A DNA stretch of 8,306 bases, from positions 1 to 8,306 of the forward strand of contig JAGFXW010000096.1 of assembly GCA_017861495.1 (NCBI GenBank). The letters are read 5' to 3'. Below the pieces are notes generated by a model, which saw only the letters and a list, made by a program, of their open reading frames with translations, had not been told where the DNA came from and ran no database searches. Position numbers and translations under genes: made by a program. Source of the DNA: Bacillota bacterium. Its GTDB lineage: Bacteria; Bacillota_C; Negativicutes; CTSoil-072. This document shows positions 1-6,914 of the stretch, one piece after another (position 1 is the stretch's first letter; each line of letters begins with the position of its first letter).

Positions 1-9
1 GAATAAATA

Positions 10-98
10 TGGCGGAGCGGGTGGGATTCGAACCCACGTGCCGCGGACGGCAAACGCATTTCGAGTGCGCCTCGTTATGACCACTTCGATACCGCTCC
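10..98 (-). tRNA. tRNA-Ser, anticodon CGA (reads UCG)
   Basis: Read on the minus strand, this 89-base gene folds as a class II (long variable arm) tRNA. The 7-bp acceptor stem pairs GGAGCGG (98-92) with CCGCTCC near the 3' end, then comes discriminator G and an encoded CCA (12-10). The anticodon stem GCGCA/TGCGT closes the 7-base loop CTCGAAA, so the anticodon is CGA. The variable arm forms a 5-bp hairpin (TGCCG, loop TCCG, CGGCA), diagnostic of serine (or leucine) tRNAs. The T arm carries GTGGG-TTCGAAT-CCCAC. The gene lies 37 bases after the tadA stop. A TACAAT hexamer at 113-108 could be its own -10 box, with a very short leader, but no good -35 box goes with it, so cotranscription with tadA is equally possible. 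Confidence 0.97.
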
Positions 99-135
99 AT
101 TTATGCTATTGTAAGGAATACACTTGGCAAACGTC

Positions 136-597
136 CTACTCTTGCGCGTTTTTACGCCGCTGCCGAAAAAAGTCTTTCATCAACGCCGTACATTCATCCG
201 CCCTGACCCCGGCAGTAACCGCCATTTGATGATTCAAAGCCTGGTTCTGCACAACATTAAAGATGGATTCCACAGCGCCGGCCTTATAATCCGTACCGCC
301 GTACACCAATCGGTCAATCCGGCTCATCACCAACGACCCCGCGCACATGGGACATGGCTCTATGGTAACATAAAGCGTTGCTCCCGTCAAACGCCAACGG
401 TGAAGTTTTCGACAAGCTTGCTGGATCGCAATCATCTCTGCGTGCGCCGTCGCATCGCACCAGGTCTCCCGCATATTATGCGCGCTGGACAAAACCGAGC
501 CGTTAAACACCAATACCGCTCCGATCGGCACCTCACCCATGGCATACGCTTTGCGGGCCTCAGCCAATGCCAGTCCCATATAATAGTCGTCATCCAC
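136..597 (-). CDS. tadA: tRNA-specific adenosine deaminase TadA
   Basis: TadA is a zinc-dependent deaminase that converts the wobble adenosine A34 of tRNA-Arg(ACG) to inosine, so that one tRNA reads several CGN codons. In the longest frame (166 residues from ATG at 636) the cytidine/adenosine deaminase signatures are clear. The HAE motif is at residues 65-67 (zinc-binding His65, proton-shuttling Glu67) and PCPMC at 94-98 gives the two zinc cysteines, Cys95 and Cys98. The conserved EVPIGAVLV and LNHQ segments are also present. I prefer the GTG start at 597 (153 residues). GGTGAG (610-605) lies 7 bases upstream of it, the ATG at 636 lacks a convincing ribosome site, and the protein then begins DDDYYMGLALAEA, where family members usually begin. 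A promoter lies at 668-696. The neighbouring tRNA-Ser resembles the tadA region of other Bacillota. Function is certain; the start is not. Confidence 0.95.
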   Translation of the reverse strand: MDDDYYMGLALAEARKAYAMGEVPIGAVLVFNGSVLSSAHNMRETWCDATAHAEMIAIQQACRKLHRWRLTGATLYVTIEPCPMCAGSLVMSRIDRLVYGGTDYKAGAVESIFNVVQNQALNHQMAVTAGVRADECTALMKDFFRQRRKNAQE

Positions 598-604
598 AGC
601 AGCA

Positions 605-610
605 CTCACC
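605..610 (-). promoter_or_regulatory. Ribosome binding site of tadA (decides GTG start)
   Basis: GGTGAG on the minus strand matches the 3' half of the AGGAGGTGA consensus. It sits 7 bases before the GTG at 597, while the upstream ATG at 636 has no comparable site. This is the main reason for choosing the shorter TadA. Confidence 0.55.
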
Positions 611-667
611 ACGCAAATCGAATTGTGCACACCCATTCTCGCCGGGTTGGCAATTGATACAGATCAT

Positions 668-696
668 ATTATAAAGGAATTGCCGCCATAACACAA
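668..696 (-). promoter_or_regulatory. Sigma-A-type promoter of tadA
   Basis: On the minus strand a perfect -10 box TATAAT (673-668) stands 17 bases downstream of TTGTGT (696-691), which keeps the TTG of the -35 consensus. Transcription would start near 661, giving a leader of about 60 bases to the preferred GTG start of tadA. It lies in the 90-base gap after the symporter stop, where I see no U-tract terminator, so some read-through from the symporter is possible. Confidence 0.6.
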
Positions 697-726
697 TATA
701 AATGCAGACTTCCTTACGGATAAAAT

Positions 727-2127
727 TCAGGCGGTATGCGCCTCGGCCTTGGACTGAAAATAATCGCGGACAAAACCGGCCAGTATCAATACCGCACTGA
801 CGCAAAGCCCAATATACAAAGGATCGATCGGCAAATGCCAAACCGTTGCCGCCGCAATCGAAGCCACAGTGCTTAAAACCATGGAAGAAACCGCCCAGCC
901 TTTTTTCAGCCTGCCCGGAGCAAAGATCGCCAATGTGAGTGGCAAAAAAACGCCTCCGCCGCGCAAAGCCATAGACAGGTAATTCCATAACAATACCTGC
1001 GACTTCAAATTTAAAATCGAAATAAACGCGGCAATAAACGTCACCGCCAGTATAGTAATACGATTTACCCACAGCACCGTATTGCCACTGCGGATATGCA
1101 ATAATTCATCGCAGAGGTCTTTGGAAACCATAGTGCCGATGCCCAGCGCCAACCCGGCAATCGATCCGATCAATGACAATAAAATTCCCGCCAGTCCAAT
1201 CCCGCCCAGCCAGGCCGGCTGATACTGCAGTAAATAGATAGGCAGCACAAGAATCGGCAAGACATCCGGATGGGCAACATGCATAAACATCGCGATGGCA
1301 ACCGACGGCAGCCCAACCGGAATGACAACCAAAGCAGCGGCAAAAGAACCAATCGCCGCCGTACGGGAATCCGAAGCCGAAAAAATGGTCTGCACATACG
1401 TTTGGGTGCAAATAATGCCGACAACCAGGGAAAAAAGGTTGCCAAAACCAGCCCAAACTCCATTGCCGAACAGGCTAAACCACGGAAAAGCGGGAAAAGC
1501 CATTGAAAAATCCGGCATATCGCGCAAGGCCAGCACCGCCGTTACGCCTGCGATAAACAGAGTAAACCAGATGATAACCAGTTTCAGCATCCCGGATACA
1601 CCGGCGCCTTTCATTCCGCCAAAAAACACATACGCGCTAACCAGCAGGATCAATATCAGGGCTGCCGGCCAAGGCGGGATATGAAAAACAGCGGCAATAA
1701 TCTGTATCCCGGGCAGACTGCTCGCCACCGCACTGAATAAAATGCCAATGGAAGAAATGATACTGGCCAGAGGGCCCGACATTTCACCATAATTCAACAC
1801 CAGATACTGCGGAATAGTTTCCAAGCCGGTACTGCGCAACGTACGGGCGTAAAACAATCCCATGACAATAAAGCCTACACCAGAGCCCAAGGTAAACCAC
1901 CAGGCCGACAGGCCGAGCGAATACGCCATTTGCGCGGTTCCTACGGTTGCGCCGCCGCCAATCACCGTACCGGCGATGCTGCCCGCAATCATCGGAACCC
2001 CTAAGGACCGGCCTCCCAGGCTATAGCCTTCCGCCGATTTTACCGTCCGCGCCGAATAAATTCCGCTTCCGACCACCAGAACAATAGTGATAACCAAACC
2101 CAGTAAATGAATAGTGGTAAGTTCCAT
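727..2127 (-). CDS. Sodium:solute symporter (SSS) family transporter
   Basis: This is an inner-membrane secondary transporter of the SSS family (LeuT fold; relatives include PutP, PanF and SGLT), which imports small solutes such as amino acids, carboxylates or vitamins, usually with Na+. From the chosen start it has 466 residues and about 13 hydrophobic segments, a normal family length. Family marks are GGRSLGVP (38-45) before TM2, the glycine-rich IGGGATVGTAQ (56-66), the FFGGMKG loop (168-174), TQTYVQTIFSA (241-251) and GTMVSKDL (331-338). The substrate cannot be told from sequence. Where PutP has the Na+ ligands Ser340-Thr341, my manual alignment gives Gly321-Ser322, so ion coupling is not assured. 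The open frame extends to a TTG at 2142 and an ATG at 2136, but ATG at 2127 follows GGGG (2140-2137) by 9 bases and gives the natural N-terminus MELTTIHLL. It is probably transcribed alone from the promoter near 2166. Confidence 0.92.
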   Translation of the reverse strand: MELTTIHLLGLVITIVLVVGSGIYSARTVKSAEGYSLGGRSLGVPMIAGSIAGTVIGGGATVGTAQMAYSLGLSAWWFTLGSGVGFIVMGLFYARTLRSTGLETIPQYLVLNYGEMSGPLASIISSIGILFSAVASSLPGIQIIAAVFHIPPWPAALILILLVSAYVFFGGMKGAGVSGMLKLVIIWFTLFIAGVTAVLALRDMPDFSMAFPAFPWFSLFGNGVWAGFGNLFSLVVGIICTQTYVQTIFSASDSRTAAIGSFAAALVVIPVGLPSVAIAMFMHVAHPDVLPILVLPIYLLQYQPAWLGGIGLAGILLSLIGSIAGLALGIGTMVSKDLCDELLHIRSGNTVLWVNRITILAVTFIAAFISILNLKSQVLLWNYLSMALRGGGVFLPLTLAIFAPGRLKKGWAVSSMVLSTVASIAAATVWHLPIDPLYIGLCVSAVLILAGFVRDYFQSKAEAHTA

Positions 2128-2165
2128 ATCCGTCATCCCCAATTTTGCATGTCATCTCTTTGTTA

Positions 2166-2174
2166 TTTATACCA
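2166..2174 (-). promoter_or_regulatory. Extended -10 promoter candidate for the symporter
   Basis: In the gap between the RND permease stop and the symporter, the minus strand reads TGG followed by TATAAA (2174-2166), the TGn extended -10 form that can work without a good -35 box. The hexamer 17 bases upstream, CAGGAA, is a poor -35. Transcription would begin near 2159, just upstream of all candidate symporter starts. Confidence 0.38.
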
Positions 2175-2228
2175 TGACGACCTACAAATTCCTGCCGTTG
2201 CAAAACGCAACCGGAAGCATGCCTGCAT

Positions 2229-5200
2229 TCATTTTGTCGCCGCCGGCCGCTGCCAGCGTTTGATCAGGTTTTTGCCAGCGGATAACAGAATCTGCACATT
2301 GCGTGATAACGGATGGTTATCAAAATGCAGGAAGATGATTGGAATGACTATCAGAGTAAAGAATGTCGAAGAAAGCAGGCCGCCGATCAATACCCAGGCC
2401 ATACTGACCCTGGTTTCCGAACCGGCCGTCATAGCCAGCGCCGTCGGCATCATCCCTACAACCATGGTAAGCGTCGTCATAAAAATCGGCTTCAACCGGG
2501 TCTTACCGGCCTCAATCAGAGCGTCCCGGGCACTGGCCCCTCTCTCCATAAGAGTCAGGGTATAGTCCAACAACAGGGTTCCATTCTTCGCAACCAGGCC
2601 GTCCATGACCAACACGCCAATCAACGAATACAAGTTAATGGTATTGCGGGTGAGCGCTAAAAAGACCAGTGATCCGATTAACCCCAACGGCAAAGAAAAC
2701 ATCCGGATGACCGGAGTGGAAACCGATTCGTACAAAACAGCCAATAAGATGTACACCAAAATCAAGGACAAAATCAACGCTTGCGCCATTTCGGCAAACG
2801 TAGTTTTCATGTTGTCGGCTTGTCCGGTAAATGAATAAGTCACATTCGCCCCTAAATCGCCGGGTTTAATATTCTTAGAAATGTCATTCAACACTTCTTG
2901 CAGCGGTCGGTCGGTAATATTGGCGGATATATTGATCGCTTCCTGCTTATCTACCCGCCGCAGCATTACCGGTCCCACCGAATCTTTGACCGTTGCTACG
3001 TCGCCAAGCCGTACAAGGCCAGTTCCTGCCTGAATCGGTACCGACCGGATATCCGACGCTTTGAAACCGTCGCTTCCTTTCAGACGGACATAGATATCCG
3101 TATCCTGCCCGTCATTTTTGGGATCATTGGCAAAATAACCGGCTAAGGATCCGGCGATGGCACCATTGAAAACCGCATTGACCTGGTTTACAGTCGTATT
3201 GTAAAACTTCAATTTTTCCCGGTCTACGACCAGCCGCAATTCCGGCATTCCTTCCGTATAGGAGCTGCGCACATCTTTGACGCCTTGGACATGGGTCAAT
3301 GCTTCCTGCACTTGATAGGACGCCTTGATCAGGCTATCCAGATTGGAACTGCGCAGTTCAATCTGCACCGGCGAGGTATTCGGCCCGCTGCCGCTCCCTG
3401 CACCGCCGGATACTCCAGCGATGGAAGATTGCGTCTCATTGACTTGCACGATTGCATCCGGCAGACTTTGTTTCAGGTACTGCCGCACTTGGTCAGTGAC
3501 TTGCCATACGCTTCTGGACCGCTCCTTCCGGTCGGCAATTTGTACACTGATAGAGCCGGAATAGCCGGCCGGAGTCCCCACACTGGACAAATAATTGGTC
3601 ACTTCCGGTACGGTGGTCAGGTATTGTTCGACTTCCCGCACCGCGATATTCGTTTGGTCTATATTGGTCCCCACCGGCAATTGGATATTGATCCGAAAAC
3701 TGCTTTCATCGGTTTTGGGCATAAATTCCGCCCCAATAATTCCGGTTGGAACGAGCGCGATGGAAGTAAAAAAAATGACAAGCACCGTGGCAACAATTTT
3801 TTTGGGATGTCCCAAACTCCAGCACAAAAACTTCTCATATTTTTCGATGGTTCTTTGTTCTAGACCGATCATAAAACGCCATAGTTTTCCTTCCGGCTCT
3901 TGATGACCCTCTTTAAAAAACCGCGATGCCAACATCGGCGTGAGCGTGAACGATACGAATAGCGAAAACAGCGTTGCAAAAACAATCGTTAGCCCGAACT
4001 GCTTGAAATACTGGCCGGTCATGCCATTCATAAACGCAATCGGCATAAAGACGACTACGTCGCAGAGCGTAATGGCAATGGCAGCCATGCCGATCTCCGT
4101 TCGGCCTTCTTCTGCTGCCAGCATGGAATCCTTCCCCATCCGCAGATGGCGGTGGATGTTTTCCAATACGACAATCGAATCGTCCACCAAAATACCGATG
4201 CACAGCGACATCCCCATGAGAGACATCATGTTGAACGTAAATCCGGCGACATACATAGCAAAAAATGTCGAAATCAGCGAAGTAGGAATGGCGATCAATA
4301 CCGCCGCCGTCGAGCGCCAACCCCGCAAAAACAAGTACAATACCACCCCGGTGGTAAACAAGCCTTCAATCAGAGCTTCCAGCGTATTGTGCAAAGAATC
4401 CTGCACAAATCGTGATGCGTCGGTTACAACAATGAATTGATAGTCCGGATATTCCGCCCGCAGCGTTTCCAGCTGGGCTTTTGCCGCTTTGGCCGTATCG
4501 ACAATGTTCGCGTCGCTATTCTTATAGACCGTAAGCGACACTACATCCTGCCCGTTCGTCCGCGCATAGCGGCTGACCCGGGCATCTTTTTCCGTCACCG
4601 TGGCAATATCTTTTAGCGGAAAACTCACCCCTTTGCTATTGGTCAAATGAATGGAAGTCAGTTCTTCCGACGAAGCATACTGCGCAGTCAGGCGGACATT
4701 CGCTTCCTTTTTATCGGTATACACCGATCCCGCAGGCGTTAAAACATTTTCCTGTTGAATCCGGTTCACGATCTGGCTTAGCGTGATGTTATAGTACGAT
4801 AGTTTGTCTTTATCTACCTCAACGGCAATTTCTTTATCCCGCCCGCCGTATAATTGGACATCCGATACTCCGCTCGCCCGCTGCAGCCGTTCAACAAATA
4901 CATCATTCGCCAATGCATAAACATCGCCCAACGGCCGGTCGGCCAAAATGGATATTTCCAGTATCGGCGTGGCATTTACATCCCGTTTGATCACTACCGG
5001 TTCCTGAATACCGGTCGGCAATTTACTGCGCATCTTATCGACATATTTGGTCGCATCAATGGAGGCAATATCCGCATTGGCCCAAAACTCAAATTCCAAA
5101 ATGATCTGCGCTTTTTCCGGTCTGGCCAACGAAGTAATATGTTTCAGGTTAGAAAGGGAAGATAAGGAATTTTCGAGCGGCTTAATAACATCTTGCTCAA

Positions 5201-5375
5201 TTTCTTCCGTTCCCGCTCCCGGATAATTGACGGTAACGGTTACGTACGGCGTATTAATCGCCGGCAATAATTCCACGCCGATCCGGTAAAAACTAAACAA
5301 ACCCAAAACAACGAAAAACAGGACGATCATACTGATCCCAACAGGTTTATGTATCGAAAAACGTGTAATATTCAC
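2229..5375 (-). CDS. RND efflux pump inner-membrane permease (HAE1/AcrB-type)
   Basis: This proton-driven exporter of the resistance-nodulation-division superfamily should pass drugs or other amphiphiles from the periplasm and inner membrane through an adaptor to an outer-membrane channel. Its 1048 residues match the family. The layout is the duplicated RND plan: TM1 at about 12-32, a periplasmic porter loop 33-332, TM2-6 at 333-486, TM7 at about 526-546, a second loop 547-864, and TM8-12 at 865-1018. Proton-relay residues are all present: Asp398-Asp399 in TM4 (ILVDDS), Lys930 in TM10 (VAKNG), and Arg960 and Thr967 in TM11, equivalent to AcrB D407/D408, K940, R971 and T978. It starts with GTG, overlapping the adaptor stop as GTGA, with AGGAG (5389-5385) 9 bases upstream, so translation is probably coupled. 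A Gly/Ser-rich stretch at 657-664 interrupts the second porter loop. The substrate is unknown. HAE1 rather than heavy-metal type is inferred from overall sequence. Confidence 0.97.
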   Translation of the reverse strand: MNITRFSIHKPVGISMIVLFFVVLGLFSFYRIGVELLPAINTPYVTVTVNYPGAGTEEIEQDVIKPLENSLSSLSNLKHITSLARPEKAQIILEFEFWANADIASIDATKYVDKMRSKLPTGIQEPVVIKRDVNATPILEISILADRPLGDVYALANDVFVERLQRASGVSDVQLYGGRDKEIAVEVDKDKLSYYNITLSQIVNRIQQENVLTPAGSVYTDKKEANVRLTAQYASSEELTSIHLTNSKGVSFPLKDIATVTEKDARVSRYARTNGQDVVSLTVYKNSDANIVDTAKAAKAQLETLRAEYPDYQFIVVTDASRFVQDSLHNTLEALIEGLFTTGVVLYLFLRGWRSTAAVLIAIPTSLISTFFAMYVAGFTFNMMSLMGMSLCIGILVDDSIVVLENIHRHLRMGKDSMLAAEEGRTEIGMAAIAITLCDVVVFMPIAFMNGMTGQYFKQFGLTIVFATLFSLFVSFTLTPMLASRFFKEGHQEPEGKLWRFMIGLEQRTIEKYEKFLCWSLGHPKKIVATVLVIFFTSIALVPTGIIGAEFMPKTDESSFRINIQLPVGTNIDQTNIAVREVEQYLTTVPEVTNYLSSVGTPAGYSGSISVQIADRKERSRSVWQVTDQVRQYLKQSLPDAIVQVNETQSSIAGVSGGAGSGSGPNTSPVQIELRSSNLDSLIKASYQVQEALTHVQGVKDVRSSYTEGMPELRLVVDREKLKFYNTTVNQVNAVFNGAIAGSLAGYFANDPKNDGQDTDIYVRLKGSDGFKASDIRSVPIQAGTGLVRLGDVATVKDSVGPVMLRRVDKQEAINISANITDRPLQEVLNDISKNIKPGDLGANVTYSFTGQADNMKTTFAEMAQALILSLILVYILLAVLYESVSTPVIRMFSLPLGLIGSLVFLALTRNTINLYSLIGVLVMDGLVAKNGTLLLDYTLTLMERGASARDALIEAGKTRLKPIFMTTLTMVVGMMPTALAMTAGSETRVSMAWVLIGGLLSSTFFTLIVIPIIFLHFDNHPLSRNVQILLSAGKNLIKRWQRPAATK

Positions 5376-6640
5376 TGACCGTCACTCCTATCCGCCGCAA
5401 TAGCTCTGGGAATTACGCCCAAACCGTTGCGCAGGCGCGCCAGGTTACTGACCGCAATCTGTTCGCCTTCCTTGAGGCCGCCTAAAATCTCGACGTTCTG
5501 GTCACTTCTTGCTCCCACTTGCACAATTCGTTCTTCCGCTGCATTTTGTAAATTTATGATATACACATAACTTTTGCCGTTTTTGTCTAATACGGCATCC
5601 TTCGGCACCGCGATTGCGTCAGGCCGCAAAACCGAGTTAATGACCGTTTTCGTAAACATCCCGCTTCGCACAGTTTCATCCGAATTATTCAAACCAATCC
5701 GGAGCGAAAACGCCAGGGTTGAGGGATCGACACTGGGGCTAATGTAAATGATTTTTCCGGCGAACGACCGGCCTAACGATTCAATTTGCACATCTACATC
5801 CATGCCAATCTTCAGCGCGCTTAAATCCTGCTCTGATACTTGGCAATCCACATAAATATTGCTGTTGTCTACAATGCTCAAAAGTTTTGTCCCAGCCTGA
5901 ACCAATGCACCGACTTCCACTTGCCGGTATCCAATAATACCGGAACGAGGCGCCCGCAGTATCAAATCATCCCGCTGTTTTTCATTGGCATTGATTGTAT
6001 ATTGCGCTTTTTGCGCCACGGCCTGCGCCGATTCAATCGAAGCCGAAACAGCATCGGAATTCATTTGGTTCGCCAAGGCATCAAAACCCGCTTTGGCATC
6101 GGCCAGTGATTGTTGACTCGCATCCAAGGCTTCCCTGGACACACCGCCAATCCGGTATAAAGCTTTATTCCGGTCATAATCGCCGCGCGCCTTCTGATAA
6201 TCTGCGTTCGCTTTATCGTAATTTGCCATAAAGGTAGATTCCGTTGTCACTGCATCGGCGGAGGACTGCTTATAGGCAGCCTGACTTTGCTTGATCGCGA
6301 TATCAGCATCGCCCGTATCCTGTACAACCAGCACTTGCCCGCTATTCACCTGCTGTCCCAGTTGCGCGTAAACTGCCACTATTTTCCCCTGGTATTTCGC
6401 TGCAATATCTACCTGTGATTCCGGGACCGTTTGTCCGGTCAGCGATATCCGTTTCAGGAGTCCCGTCCGGGCAACCGTCATTACATCGACGGTAGTTTGC
6501 AATTTATTCGCCGCAGGGTTTGCTGCCGACTGTTTCCTCGATTGAAAACCAACAAATCCTCCGATAATCAACAAAACCACTAACCCCGTGATGAAAAACG
6601 TTCTCCTCTTGTCTTTTCGTCGAAACAGTTGCACATTCAT
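5372..6640 (-). CDS. RND efflux periplasmic adaptor (HlyD/MFP family)
   Basis: This is the membrane fusion protein that bridges the RND permease to an outer-membrane channel. From ATG at 6640 it has 422 residues, a typical length. A basic N-terminus (RRKDKRR, 7-13) and a hydrophobic segment at about 14-31 form an uncleaved anchor or signal peptide; no lipobox cysteine is seen. Residues about 71-108 and 225-262 are the two halves of the biotinyl-lipoyl domain (GKIVAVYAQLGQQVNSGQ; LRAPRSGIIGYRQVEVGALV). Between them, 112-224, lies an alanine- and glutamine-rich alpha-helical hairpin expected to contact the channel. A beta-barrel domain (263-340) and a membrane-proximal domain (VPKDAVL onward) follow. 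AAGGGGA (6655-6649) stands 8 bases before the start. The frame is open for 61 more codons upstream, but that part looks non-coding. The stop overlaps the permease start by 4 bases, so the two form an operon. No adjacent regulator or promoter could be identified. Confidence 0.96.
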   Translation of the reverse strand: MNVQLFRRKDKRRTFFITGLVVLLIIGGFVGFQSRKQSAANPAANKLQTTVDVMTVARTGLLKRISLTGQTVPESQVDIAAKYQGKIVAVYAQLGQQVNSGQVLVVQDTGDADIAIKQSQAAYKQSSADAVTTESTFMANYDKANADYQKARGDYDRNKALYRIGGVSREALDASQQSLADAKAGFDALANQMNSDAVSASIESAQAVAQKAQYTINANEKQRDDLILRAPRSGIIGYRQVEVGALVQAGTKLLSIVDNSNIYVDCQVSEQDLSALKIGMDVDVQIESLGRSFAGKIIYISPSVDPSTLAFSLRIGLNNSDETVRSGMFTKTVINSVLRPDAIAVPKDAVLDKNGKSYVYIINLQNAAEERIVQVGARSDQNVEILGGLKEGEQIAVSNLARLRNGLGVIPRAIAADRSDGQ

Positions 6641-6648
6641 GGACCGAT

Positions 6649-6655
6649 TCCCCTT
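6649..6655 (-). promoter_or_regulatory. Ribosome binding site of the adaptor gene (decides start)
   Basis: AAGGGGA on the minus strand lies 8 bases upstream of ATG 6640. It supports the 422-residue protein over the 483-residue open frame that begins at 6823. The 61 extra residues resemble no adaptor N-terminus and would bury the membrane anchor inside the chain. Confidence 0.75.
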
Positions 6656-6839
6656 TTCACTAATTTGCCCGTTTCGCTTCTCTGGCCTTTTGCCAAAAGA
6701 GAGCATGTTTTGCTGTAGGCTGCATTGAACCAGCTTTATGTATCCGACTGCGCCAAGCAAAACAGGGCCTATTTTTTCGTCAGCAATCCAACTATTCTTT
6801 ATTGTAACAACGAAATGTGACAAAAATATGGCATCCGGG

Positions 6840-6894
6840 AAAAAACCGCAAAAAATAATACCATCCGCAGACCAACACAGCCTGCGGATGGTAT
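6840..6894 (-). terminator. Rho-independent terminator of ilvA
   Basis: On the minus strand a perfect 13-bp stem (6894-6882 paired with 6870-6858, arms ATACCATCCGCAG/CTGCGGATGGTAT) closes an 11-base loop. It is followed by TATTTTTT and, after GCGG, six more T (6845-6840). It begins about 20 bases after the ilvA stop. This strong signal separates ilvA from the efflux operon, whose promoter must therefore lie in 6641-6839. In that stretch I found no convincing -35/-10 pair. Confidence 0.92.
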
Positions 6895-6914
6895 CGAACG
6901 GTTGGATACTCTGA

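Noticed and set aside
124..657. 177-codon plus-strand frame opposite tadA
   Set aside because: It lies wholly antisense to a gene with intact catalytic motifs, and its translation shows no domain-like character.
2128..2142. TTG (2142) or ATG (2136) start for the symporter
   Set aside because: The GGGG ribosome site lies between them and ATG 2127 at suitable spacing, and the N-terminus MELTTIHLL suits the family. The difference is at most five residues.
2191..2214. Possible terminator after the RND permease
   Set aside because: Only a 5-bp GTTGC/GCAAC stem with a bulged extension, and no T tract follows on the minus strand.
3285..3863. 192-codon and other long plus-strand frames within the RND permease region
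   Set aside because: They are antisense shadows of a 1048-residue gene with full family conservation, and they have no plausible protein features.
6641..6823. In-frame N-terminal extension of the adaptor (61 codons)
   Set aside because: It lacks a ribosome site, resembles no adaptor N-terminus, and would place the basic/hydrophobic export signal internally. ATG 6640 has a good Shine-Dalgarno site.
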